Assembly: GCF_016862575.1 (NCBI RefSeq)
Contig: NZ_BONF01000004.1
Location: 1-64,000, forward strand
Source: Catellatospora bangladeshensis
Lineage (GTDB): Bacteria > Actinomycetota > Actinomycetes > Mycobacteriales > Micromonosporaceae
Direction of reading: 5' to 3'
DNA: 64,000 nt
Shown here: positions 9,768 through 17,292 of the stretch, piece after piece
Layout of the letters: each line of letters begins with the position of its first letter
Numbering within the stretch: position 1 is the stretch's first letter
Program-made: the position numbers and the translations under genes
The notes under the pieces: model-generated
Database searches by the model: none
The model's input: the letters and a program-made list of their open reading frames with translations, nothing else
Told to the model about the DNA's origin: nothing

Positions 9768-10471
9768 ACGAGCCCCGCGGCGCCGAGGCGCTCGCTGCGC
9801 AGGCGGGTGTGCCAGGTGTCGTCGGCGGCGGCCAGGTTCTCCTCGCCGGTCGCCCAGCGCAGCAGCAGGTCGGCCAGGGCGGGGTTGCGCGACAGCGCCG
9901 GGCCGTGCGAGTACGTCCCGATGACGGTGCCCGCCCAGACGCCCTCGCCGACCCCGTCGTTGCCGATGCCCGCGCGGACCCGGGCCAGCGGCTTGACGCC
10001 GGGGCCGAGGTGGGTGCGCCCGCCGTGGTTCTCGAAGCCGGTCAGCATGGGCAGGCCCAGCTCCGGGTCGATGTCGCCGGCCAGCTCGCCGACGGCGCGG
10101 GTCTCGCCGCGGTCGGAGTGCAGGTCGACCAGGCCGAGGCCGTCACACTTGGCGCCCTTGGCGAAGAAGCTGTTGCCGAGCAGCTGGTAGCCGGCGCAGA
10201 CGGCGAACACGACGGCGCGGCGGTCGACGGCGCGGTGCAGGCCGCGGTCGGCGTTGAGCCGCTGCGCGGCCAGCGCCTGGGGGCCGTCCTCGCCGCCGCC
10301 GATGAGGTAGATGTCGCCCTCGGGCAGGGCCTGGTCGGAGCGGACCTCGACGGTCTCCACCGGGATGCCGCGCGCCTTGGCGCGGTGCGCCAGGATCAGC
10401 ATGTTGCCCCGGTCGCCGTACGTGGACAGCAGGTCGGGGTAGACCCAGACGATCTGGAGTGCGCTAGACAA
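9764..10471 (-). CDS. gatD: Lipid II isoglutaminyl synthase, glutamine amidotransferase subunit
   Basis: A 235-residue class I glutamine amidotransferase of the CobB/CobQ-like type. The nucleophile is Cys92 in FAVCAGYQLLG; the His pair members are in FENHGGRTHLG and GTYSHGP. With MurT it amidates the alpha-carboxyl of D-Glu in lipid II, supplying ammonia from glutamine. It overlaps murT by 8 nt and the TVP38 gene by 4 nt, so all three are one transcript. Confidence 0.93.
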   Translation of the reverse strand: MSSALQIVWVYPDLLSTYGDRGNMLILAHRAKARGIPVETVEVRSDQALPEGDIYLIGGGEDGPQALAAQRLNADRGLHRAVDRRAVVFAVCAGYQLLGNSFFAKGAKCDGLGLVDLHSDRGETRAVGELAGDIDPELGLPMLTGFENHGGRTHLGPGVKPLARVRAGIGNDGVGEGVWAGTVIGTYSHGPALSRNPALADLLLRWATGEENLAAADDTWHTRLRSERLGAAGLV

Positions 10472-11726
10472 CTCGATCCAACTCCGCTCGGATGTCCTGG
10501 AACGCGGTGTAGTTCGCGATCACTTCCAGCCGGCCCGGCGGCACCGCCGCGACCGCCTCCTCGAATGTCTTCACGTGGGTGAAGGGCACGTCGTTGACCT
10601 GGAGCCGGACGGCGAGGTCGAAGGCCCGGTCGCCGGTGATGAGCACCTGGCGGCCGTGCAGCGGGGCGAAGTCGACGTCGAACAGCCAGCTCGTGTCGAA
10701 GCCGTCGGGGTCCCGCGCGTTGATCGACAGCAGCGTGGGCTGCTGCTCGGCCATGTCGAACGCCTCCAGCCAGCTGGCCGGGTTCTTGGCCAGCAGCAGG
10801 CGGATGTTGCGCCCGTCCCGGTCGACCTGGGCGTAGCGGCCGGCGACGCTGGCCACCTCGCCGAGCTTGGGCGCGGCGTCGGCGGGGGAGACCCCGAAGT
10901 GGTGTGCCACGGCCAGCGCGGTCGCCGCGTTGCCGACGTTGACCTTGCCGGGGAGCTGGAGCTTGACCTCGTGGCGGATGCCGTCGGGGTCGACCACGGC
11001 GTTCTCGTCGACGGTCCACTGCGGGGCGGGGCGGGTCAGGTCGCCGTTGGCGCAGCGCCAGGCGTCCTCGTCGGTCTCGTCCCGCTCGATGTGCGCGCCG
11101 CAGGCGGGGCAGACGTGGGCGTCCTCGCGCCAGCGCTGGCCGGCCGAGAACCAGGTGACCCCGCCGGTGCCGGCGGTGGCGGCGTGCGCGGCGGCCGCGT
11201 ACACCACCATCGGGTCGTCGGCGTTGCCCACGACGTGCACGTCCGGGTGGGCGGCGAGGGCGTCGCGCCACAGCTGCGCCATCATCGCCACCTCCTTGGC
11301 CCGGTCGAGCTGGTCGCGGGACAGGTTGAGCAGCGCCACCACCAGCGGGTGGGTCGCCTTGAGCACCTGCGCGAGGTAGTGCTCGTCGACCTCCAGCACG
11401 GCGTACGGCGTCGCGCCCGCGCGGGCCAGCGCGGAGGTGTGCCCGGTGGGCATGTTCGCGCCGAACGAGTTCGTGGCGACGTCGCCGAGCACGCCGACGG
11501 CCGCGGCGGTGAACCGCGTGGTGGTGGTCTTGCCGTTGGTGCCGGAGACCAGCGCTATGCGGCGGCCCTCCGCCAGGTGGGCGAGCAGGTCGGGGTCGAT
11601 CATCATGCCGATCTTCCCGCCGATGACCGAACCGTCGCCCCGGCCGGTCGCGCGCGACAGGGCCGCGGCGGTCCGTGAGACCGACGCCGCCAGTGAGGCG
11701 CGCAGCGGCAGCTTCTTCTCCGTCAC
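10464..11726 (-). CDS. murT: Lipid II isoglutaminyl synthase, Mur ligase-like subunit
   Basis: A 420-residue Mur ligase-family protein: P-loop SGTNGKTTTT at residues 61-70, a central domain with a Cys4-type insert, and the DUF1727 C-terminal domain. It activates the D-Glu carboxylate of lipid II with ATP for amidation by GatD. In the zinc-ribbon insert Cys206, Cys209 and Cys225 are present, but the fourth position reads Gly228 (CANG rather than CxxC), so zinc binding may be altered or use another ligand. The GTG start has TAGCCT 7 nt upstream on the coding strand, so the transcript may be leaderless. Confidence 0.93.
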   Translation of the reverse strand: MTEKKLPLRASLAASVSRTAAALSRATGRGDGSVIGGKIGMMIDPDLLAHLAEGRRIALVSGTNGKTTTTRFTAAAVGVLGDVATNSFGANMPTGHTSALARAGATPYAVLEVDEHYLAQVLKATHPLVVALLNLSRDQLDRAKEVAMMAQLWRDALAAHPDVHVVGNADDPMVVYAAAAHAATAGTGGVTWFSAGQRWREDAHVCPACGAHIERDETDEDAWRCANGDLTRPAPQWTVDENAVVDPDGIRHEVKLQLPGKVNVGNAATALAVAHHFGVSPADAAPKLGEVASVAGRYAQVDRDGRNIRLLLAKNPASWLEAFDMAEQQPTLLSINARDPDGFDTSWLFDVDFAPLHGRQVLITGDRAFDLAVRLQVNDVPFTHVKTFEEAVAAVPPGRLEVIANYTAFQDIRAELDRVV

Positions 11727-11733
11727 GCCGGAG

Positions 11734-11739
11734 AGGCTA
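11734..11739 (-). promoter_or_regulatory. Candidate -10 of the murT-gatD operon
   Basis: TAGCCT on the minus strand ends 7 nt before the murT GTG, placing a transcription start at the initiation codon. Same arrangement as at several other genes in this window. Confidence 0.4.
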
Positions 11740-11908
11740 CCTGACTCCGGCCGGGCGCCAGGCTTGTGGCGTGAACCACTGGCGCGCTCCGTGTTTTCCC
11801 TGCGTATTGCGTAAATCGGGTCTCAAGGGGTAAAACCATCTGGCGGCCTTGCATCGGCTTGGCAGCATGCCGGTGGTACGCACACCGGTGACCCCGGAAG
11901 GAAATGCT

Positions 11909-12181
11909 GTGCTCGAACTCCCTGAGCGGCGGCCCGCCCGGTTGCTCCTGGGCCTGGGCGCGGGTATCGCCGCGATCAGCCTGCTCGGCGCCCCCGCCGC
12001 CAAACCCGCTCCCACCTCGGATAAGACCTCGGCCAGCGCGGCCGCCGGCAGCGAAGGCCCGTCTCGCCGCGACCAGCGCCGCCCGTCAGGCGACGACTCG
12101 ACCACTGACGACATCGCCGAGATCCCCGCCGCCACGACCGACGAGGACGACGCCGAAGCCGGCGACGCCACCGCAGACTGA
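11909..12181 (+). CDS. Small hypothetical protein with hydrophobic segment
   Basis: A 90-residue product starting at GTG 11909, with GAAGGA 6 nt upstream. Residues ~10-27 (RLLLGLGAGIAAISLLG) form one hydrophobic helix or signal-like segment. The rest is polar, Ala/Asp/Thr-rich and probably disordered, ending in an acidic tail. No family recognised. Frames starting at 11849 or 11868 are possible but lack a ribosome site. It sits alone between murT and the division cluster and is followed by a long hairpin. It could be non-coding; the hydrophobic stretch and the ribosome site are the only support. Confidence 0.45.
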   Translation: MLELPERRPARLLLGLGAGIAAISLLGAPAAKPAPTSDKTSASAAAGSEGPSRRDQRRPSGDDSTTDDIAEIPAATTDEDDAEAGDATAD

Positions 12182-12201
12182 CCCCGGCCAAGCCGCGTCA
12201 A

Positions 12202-12262
12202 GATCGCGATTTCGTGTCGAAACCTGCGCTCTGACCGCACATCTGGACACGAAACCGCGATC
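12202..12262. terminator. Long hairpin upstream of the dcw cluster
   Basis: GATCGCGATTTCGTGTC (12202-12218) pairs with 12246-12262 at 16 of 17 positions around a 27-nt loop. It follows the small gene at 11909. The arms share GATCGCG and TCGTGTC with the hairpin after dnaE (43921), so they may belong to one dispersed family. Confidence 0.6.
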
Positions 12263-12318
12263 ATCGATGAGGCGCACTCGCGGGTGTCAATAGGTAGGAA
12301 ACTGAAAGACAGCTGACA

Positions 12319-12381
12319 GGCACCCTCTGTCACCGCATTTACCACCTCCGGGTGATTGTGCGGCGACGGAGGGTGCCTTTT
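12319..12381 (+). terminator. Hairpin with T-tract, terminator or attenuator
   Basis: GGCACCCTC (12319-12327) pairs with GAGGGTGCC (12369-12377), and an inner CCGCA/TGCGG pair closes a branched stem; TTTT follows. It lies ~130 nt before the mraZ promoter and could insulate the division cluster from upstream transcription. Confidence 0.6.
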
Positions 12382-12507
12382 GCTGCGCCGGAATCGGGTG
12401 TCAAAAAGATGACCTTGGTAACGCGGCGCGCCGCCCTCCACTCGTCGTTTACGGCCATGAGCTGCGCCTATGTGGAGCGCAACGGCACCCGGAAGGCTGA
12501 ATCCGCA

Positions 12508-12549
12508 TTGACCGTGGAGGGAAGTGGAGTAAAGTGGGGCGCAATGGCG
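12508..12549 (+). promoter_or_regulatory. mraZ promoter with MraZ boxes
   Basis: A -35 TTGACC (12508-12513) and -10 TAAAGT (12530-12535) are separated by 16 bp. Superimposed are TGG repeats with exact 10-bp spacing: TGGAG at 12515, TGGAG at 12525, TGGGG at 12535 and TGGCG at 12545. MraZ is known to repress its own promoter through TGGG-type repeats spaced one helical turn apart. The boxes cover the spacer, the -10 and the start point, which fits autorepression. Confidence 0.75.
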
Positions 12550-12643
12550 GGCCTGGGGGTCCGCCGGCCCCGGGGGCTACGGTCGTCGGCTCGTCCGCGA
12601 AGCGAGCAGACGCCCGTGTCGGTGTTGGAGGGGGTGGGGGCCG

Positions 12644-13075
12644 ATGTTTCTGGGCACCCATACTCCGAAGCTCGACGACAAGGGCCGGCTGATCCTGCCC
12701 GCTCGGTTCCGGGACGAGCTGGCAGGAGGTGTCGTGATCACCAAAGGGCAGGAGCGCTGCCTCTACGTCTTTCCGACGCCGGAGTTCCAGCGCATCGCGG
12801 GCCAGCTGGCCGAGGCGCCGATGACGCACAAGGCCGCCCGTGCCTACAGCCGGGTGTTCTTCGCCAGTGCCCACGACGAGATCCCCGACAAGCAGGGCCG
12901 GGTCACCATCCCGGGCCACCTGCGGGAGTACGCGGGACTCGAGCGGGATCTCGTGGTCATCGGAGCCAGCACCCGGGTCGAGGTCTGGGACAAGACGGCC
13001 TGGGACACCTACCTCGAGGCGAACGAGGACGAGTTCGCCGACATCGAGGAGGGGGTGCTGCCCGGCGGTCTGTGA
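12644..13075 (+). CDS. mraZ: Transcriptional regulator MraZ
   Basis: A 143-residue AbrB-like protein with two SpoVT/MraZ repeats: [19 protein letters not shown] near residue 5 and [17 protein letters not shown] near residue 79. It forms a ring that binds TGG-type repeats and represses the dcw promoter. ATG with a GGAGGGGG stretch upstream. First gene of the division and cell wall cluster, with its own boxes ~100 nt upstream. Confidence 0.96.
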   Translation: MFLGTHTPKLDDKGRLILPARFRDELAGGVVITKGQERCLYVFPTPEFQRIAGQLAEAPMTHKAARAYSRVFFASAHDEIPDKQGRVTIPGHLREYAGLERDLVVIGASTRVEVWDKTAWDTYLEANEDEFADIEEGVLPGGL

Positions 13076-13277
13076 GGACGGGGGTCCGGCACGCGCGCGA
13101 ACGGCACGCCGGGCTCGGAAGTCGTACCGCGAGATCTCCACCCGCTCCGGCACCTGGCGTCACTTCCCCGACGCCAGGCGCATCGCTCTCACCCTCGGCC
13201 GCGACGAGGGCGGGAACGGGGAAGCGGTTGGGGATCTGGCGGTACGACGAGGCACAGCGAAACACAGGGGGGTCGAG

Positions 13278-14264
13278 ATGGTGGAGCCGCGCGGCAAGCA
13301 CGTGCCGGTTCTGCTCGATCGATGCCTGGAGTTGCTGGCCCCCGCCCTGGACCGGCCCGGCCATCCGCCGACCGGCCGCACGGTGTACGTCGACGGCACG
13401 CTCGGGCTCGGCGGTCACGCCGAAGCCGTGCTGACGGCGCACCCGGAGACGATCCTGGTGGGCCTGGACCGCGACACCGAGGCGCTGGCACACTCCGGCC
13501 GCCGGCTGGAGCGGTTCGGCGACCGGGTGCACCTGGTGCACGCCGTCTACGACGAGCTGCCGCAGGTGCTGCCGAAGCTGGGCATCGAGAAGGTGGACGG
13601 GATCCTGTTCGATCTCGGCGTCTCCTCGCTGCAGCTGGACGAGGCGGACCGCGGGTTCGCGTACGCCCAGGACGCCCCGCTCGACATGCGCATGGACCAG
13701 ACCTCGGGCACCACGGCCCAGGACATCGTCAACGGTTACTCCGCCCAGGAGCTGTCCCGCGTGCTGCGGGTCTACGGGGAGGAGCGGTTCGCGAACAGGA
13801 TCGCGGCGGCGATCGTGCGCGAGCGTGCCAAGGCGCCCATCACGTCGTCGGCGCTGCTGGCCGAGCTGGTGCGGGACTCGATCCCGGCGCCCGCCCGGCG
13901 TACCGGGGGACATCCGGCCAAAAGGACGTTTCAGGCACTGCGTATCGAGGTAAACGGTGAACTGTCCACGTGGGAACGTGCGCTGCCGGCCGCGATAGAC
14001 GTGCTGACGCCCGGCGGGCGGGTGGTGGTGCTGTCGTACCACTCCCTCGAGGACAAGATCACCAAGCAGGCCTTCGCGGCCCGCGCCCGCAGCACCGGAC
14101 CGGTGGACCTGCCGGTCGAGCTGCCGGGCACCGGGCCGACTCTGCGGCTGCTCACTCGGGGTGGGGCAGAGCTTCCGTCAGAGGAGGAGGTCGCCCGCAA
14201 CCCGCGGGCGGCGTCGGTGCGGCTGCGGGCCGCACAGCTGATCGAACAGAAGCAGGGTCCCTGA
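13278..14264 (+). CDS. rsmH: 16S rRNA m4C1402 methyltransferase
   Basis: A 328-residue SAM-dependent methyltransferase (MraW/RsmH). The substrate and SAM motifs are [24 protein letters not shown] and [17 protein letters not shown]; the [14 protein letters not shown] segment near residue 220 is diagnostic. The ATG at 13278 with a G-rich stretch upstream starts directly before [11 protein letters not shown], the usual N-terminus. The frame is open 146 codons further upstream, but that part overlaps mraZ in another frame and is not family-like. Confidence 0.96.
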   Translation: MVEPRGKHVPVLLDRCLELLAPALDRPGHPPTGRTVYVDGTLGLGGHAEAVLTAHPETILVGLDRDTEALAHSGRRLERFGDRVHLVHAVYDELPQVLPKLGIEKVDGILFDLGVSSLQLDEADRGFAYAQDAPLDMRMDQTSGTTAQDIVNGYSAQELSRVLRVYGEERFANRIAAAIVRERAKAPITSSALLAELVRDSIPAPARRTGGHPAKRTFQALRIEVNGELSTWERALPAAIDVLTPGGRVVVLSYHSLEDKITKQAFAARARSTGPVDLPVELPGTGPTLRLLTRGGAELPSEEEVARNPRAASVRLRAAQLIEQKQGP

Positions 14265-14302
14265 CCGGGGGACCGCCGAAGCTGCGAGCAAAGGGGGTAG
14301 GG

Positions 14303-14851
14303 ATGAACGTGACACCGCTGCGGGCATCGCGCCGCAGCACTACGCCATCGCAGGAGGCGTCGCGACCGGGGGGTCGGGCCGTGACGCAGCAGGCGACGGT
14401 GGGCAACGAGAGCCGTTCGGGCCGCTACCGGACGGTGGGCAGCGCCGCGCTCGCGGTGCAGCCGGAGGCCGCGGCGCCGCAGGAGGCACGGCGTCCCCGG
14501 CTGCGGCTGGCGCCGCCGATGCCGGTGGCGGCGCCGCGAACGCCGTTCGTTCTGCTCATCGTGCTGGTCGTGGTGGCCGGCGTGCTCGGCATCCTGGTGC
14601 TCAACACCAAGATCGCCGAGGGTGGCATGCAGCTGACCGAGATGAAGAAGCAGCAGCAGCAGCTCGACCTGCGCGAGCAGCAGATCAGCCAGGAGATCGC
14701 GCAGGCGGAGTCGCCGGGTCACCTGGACGCGGCCGCCAAGCGGCTCGGCCTGGTGCCGGCGGGTGCGCCCGCCTTCATCCGGCTGCCCGACGGCAAGATC
14801 ATCGGGGTGCCGCAGCCGGCCACCGGCAAGCCGAGCATCACCAGCCAGTGA
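14303..14851 (+). CDS. ftsL: FtsL-like septum formation protein
   Basis: A 182-residue bitopic membrane protein: a ~75-residue disordered cytoplasmic region, one transmembrane helix (FVLLIVLVVVAGVLGILVL), then a coiled coil with a Gln-rich stretch (MKKQQQQLDLREQQISQEI) and a short Pro-rich tail. Topology and position between rsmH and ftsI identify it as FtsL/FtsB-like, part of the FtsQLB complex that activates FtsWI. Sequence conservation in this family is low, so the call rests on architecture and synteny. The N-terminus is longer than in most bacteria but ordinary for actinobacteria. Confidence 0.85.
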   Translation: MNVTPLRASRRSTTPSQEASRPGGRAVTQQATVGNESRSGRYRTVGSAALAVQPEAAAPQEARRPRLRLAPPMPVAAPRTPFVLLIVLVVVAGVLGILVLNTKIAEGGMQLTEMKKQQQQLDLREQQISQEIAQAESPGHLDAAAKRLGLVPAGAPAFIRLPDGKIIGVPQPATGKPSITSQ

Positions 14852-14855
14852 GCAG

Positions 14856-14898
14856 CGGGCTCCGGCACGGTCCTCGCGAGGGACCGCGCCGGAGCCCG
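14856..14898 (+). promoter_or_regulatory. 18-bp hairpin between ftsL and ftsI
   Basis: CGGGCTCCGGCACGGTCC (14856-14873) pairs with 14881-14898 at 17 of 18 positions around a 7-nt loop, starting 5 nt after the ftsL stop. No T-tract. In the middle of an operon it may attenuate transcription or protect mRNA ends, setting the ratio of ftsL to downstream genes. Confidence 0.55.
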
Positions 14899-14957
14899 TT
14901 CGCATGAGGAGCGGACACGGCGCCGGTGCGCCGGGGCGGCTGGACCAAGGGGAGACG

Positions 14958-17216
14958 ATGGCGCGACGCGACACTGACGAGCCGGACGAGCGGCGGGGCC
15001 GCCGCAGCGGCATAGGTGACGCGCGTGCCTTCACCCCGCGCGGCCGGACCACGCGGGACGGGCTGCCGCCCGAGCACGACGGCCGCCCGCGCGCCCGGAC
15101 CGGACCGGCCGCGGAGCCGGATCCGCAGGCCGAGGCTGAGCTGCAGCGGCGCCGGGCCGAGCTGCGCATGGTGCGCGGCGGCCGGGCCGAGGAGGGCCGC
15201 CCGCCGCAGCGCCTGGGCCGGGTGACGGGTGCGCCGCGCCAGCGCCCCCGCCGCGACGAGGACGACCACGAGGAAGACTTCGCGCCGGAGCCGCCCCCGC
15301 GCCGCGCCGGGGCGGGCTCCGCGGGCCGCGGGCGCCCCGGGGTGGGCCGCCCGGCTTTCGGCGAGCGTACGCGGGCGGCCGCGCGTGACCCGCGCCGCGG
15401 CGACCGGCTGCCGCCCGCCCGGGGCCGGACGGACCAGCGCCGCGGGCGCCCCAGCTCGCCCCCGGTGGAGCCGCCGAAGATGGGTGAGCCGCGCCGCCGC
15501 CTGCGCCTGGCCACCGCCCTGTCGCTGATCCTGTTCGCGGTGATCGGGATCCGGCTGGTGCAGTTCCAGCTGACCGACGCGCCCGCGTTCGCGGCGGCGG
15601 GCCTCAAGGAGCGCCTCGACGAGGTGGGCCTGCCCGCGCCGCGCGGCGCGATCTACGACCGCGACGGCGCGGTGCTGGTCAAGAGCGTGGAGGCGCGCTT
15701 CGTCGGGGTGGATCCGGAGCTGGTCACCGACGTCCGGGGCACCGCCGTCGCGCTGGCCCCGCTGCTGGGCAAGGCGCCCTCGGAGCTGGAGCCGCTGCTG
15801 CAGAAGGGCCGGCAGGAGGTCAGCGGCGCCAAGATCCGCTTCCGCTGGCTGCTGCGCGGCCTCGACGTGCAGACCGCGAACACGGTCAAGGCGCTGAAGC
15901 TGAACGGCATCATCGTCGACCGCGACGAGCGCCGCGACCTGCCCGGCCAGGATCTGGCCGCCAACCTGATCGGCTTCACCGGCACCGACATGAACGGCCT
16001 GACCGGCATCGAGGCCCGCTTCGACGACGTGCTGCGCGGCCGCAACGGCGAGCTGGTGTACGAGACCGGCAACGGCCAGCTGGCCAAGCCGATCCCGGGC
16101 GGCTACCGCAAGGAGACTCCGGCCCAGCCGGGCAGCTCGCTGATGCTCACCATCGACTGGGACGTGCAGTTCCAGACGCAGCGGATCCTGTTCGAGAACA
16201 TGCAGAAGGTGAAGGCGATCTGGGGCGCGACGGTGGTGCTGGACGCGCGCACCGGCGAGCTGATCGCCCAGGCCAGCTACCCGACGTTCAACGCGGCCGA
16301 CCCGTTCGACGCCAAGCCGGAGCAGCTGGCCGACAACGCCAGCTCGATGGTGGTCGACCCCGGCTCGGTGCACAAGGCGATCGTGCTGTCGGCGGCGCTG
16401 GAGGAGGGCGTGGTCGAGCCGGACTCCACGATCAAGGTGGGCCCGAGCATCAGGAAGGGCACGCAGACCTACTGGGACAGCCACCAGCTGCCCGAGGGCA
16501 CCAAGATCACGCTGCCGGGCCTGATGGCGTTCTCCTCGAACGTGGCCACCATCAAGATCGCCGACAAGCTGGGCGCGGAGAAGCTGTACGAGTACCAGAA
16601 GCTGTTCGGACTCGGCCAGCCCACCGGCATCGGGGTGCCGGGCGAGTCCGCCGGCATGCTGCAGAAGCCGGAGGACTGGAGCGGCACCTCGTACGGCTCC
16701 ATCCCGATCGGCCACGAGATGGCGGTGACCCCGCTGCAGATGGCCGCGGCGTACGCGGCGATCGCCAACGACGGGGTGTGGATCCAGCCGCACCTGATCC
16801 GCAAGACGATCGCGCCGGACGGCAAGGTCACCGAGCCCGCCCCGCCGAAGTCGCACCGTGTCATCAGCCCCGGGAACGCGGCCGCGCTGCGCGAGATCAT
16901 GGAGGCGGTCACCAGCGCCGACCAGGCCACCGGCCACAGTGCGGCGCTGCCCGGCTACCGGATCGCGGGCAAGACCGGCACCGGCTCGCAGGTGGTCGAC
17001 GGCAAGTACGTCAAGGGCGAGGTCGGCTCGTTCATCGGCATGGCCCCGGCGGAGGACCCGCGCTACGTCATCGCCGTCTTCGTCAAGACGCCGGGCGTTG
17101 GTGCGGGCGGCAAGGTGGCGGGCCCGGCGTTCCGCGACACGATGGCGTTCACGCTGCGGCACTTCAAGGTGCTGCCGAGCACCGTCAAGTCGCCCGACTT
17201 CGTGACGCATTACTGA
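14958..17216 (+). CDS. ftsI: Division-specific penicillin-binding protein (PBP3/FtsI)
   Basis: A 752-residue class B PBP, the septal peptidoglycan transpeptidase. Residues 1-175 are Arg/Pro/Asp-rich and disordered (cytoplasmic). A single membrane anchor follows (LATALSLILFAVIGIRLV). The dimerisation domain begins with GAIYDRDGAVLVKS. The transpeptidase domain has SxxK as SVHK (Ser470, Lys473), SxN as SSN (526-528) and KTGT at 672-675. The start is the ATG at 14958, with AAGGGGAG upstream. The long charged N-terminal tail is typical of actinobacterial FtsI and may contact cytoplasmic division proteins. It should work with FtsW, encoded 5.7 kb downstream. Confidence 0.95.
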   Translation: MARRDTDEPDERRGRRSGIGDARAFTPRGRTTRDGLPPEHDGRPRARTGPAAEPDPQAEAELQRRRAELRMVRGGRAEEGRPPQRLGRVTGAPRQRPRRDEDDHEEDFAPEPPPRRAGAGSAGRGRPGVGRPAFGERTRAAARDPRRGDRLPPARGRTDQRRGRPSSPPVEPPKMGEPRRRLRLATALSLILFAVIGIRLVQFQLTDAPAFAAAGLKERLDEVGLPAPRGAIYDRDGAVLVKSVEARFVGVDPELVTDVRGTAVALAPLLGKAPSELEPLLQKGRQEVSGAKIRFRWLLRGLDVQTANTVKALKLNGIIVDRDERRDLPGQDLAANLIGFTGTDMNGLTGIEARFDDVLRGRNGELVYETGNGQLAKPIPGGYRKETPAQPGSSLMLTIDWDVQFQTQRILFENMQKVKAIWGATVVLDARTGELIAQASYPTFNAADPFDAKPEQLADNASSMVVDPGSVHKAIVLSAALEEGVVEPDSTIKVGPSIRKGTQTYWDSHQLPEGTKITLPGLMAFSSNVATIKIADKLGAEKLYEYQKLFGLGQPTGIGVPGESAGMLQKPEDWSGTSYGSIPIGHEMAVTPLQMAAAYAAIANDGVWIQPHLIRKTIAPDGKVTEPAPPKSHRVISPGNAAALREIMEAVTSADQATGHSAALPGYRIAGKTGTGSQVVDGKYVKGEVGSFIGMAPAEDPRYVIAVFVKTPGVGAGGKVAGPAFRDTMAFTLRHFKVLPSTVKSPDFVTHY

Positions 17217-17278
17217 TCCATGTCGTTAGAAGTCAGACACAGCGGGCACAGGTGTGCGGCACGTCATGGCCGGGCGGG

Positions 17279-17284
17279 TAAGGT
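17279..17284 (+). promoter_or_regulatory. Candidate -10 inside the dcw cluster, before murE
   Basis: TAAGGT ends 8 nt before the murE GTG at 17293, compatible with an internal promoter giving a leaderless or near-leaderless murE transcript. No ribosome site is visible in front of that GTG, which supports this reading. Confidence 0.4.
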
Positions 17285-17292
17285 CTAGCGCC

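Noticed and set aside
12840..13277. N-terminal extension of rsmH
   Set aside because: Open frame, but it overlaps mraZ out of frame and lacks any RsmH-like sequence; the ATG at 13278 gives the normal N-terminus.
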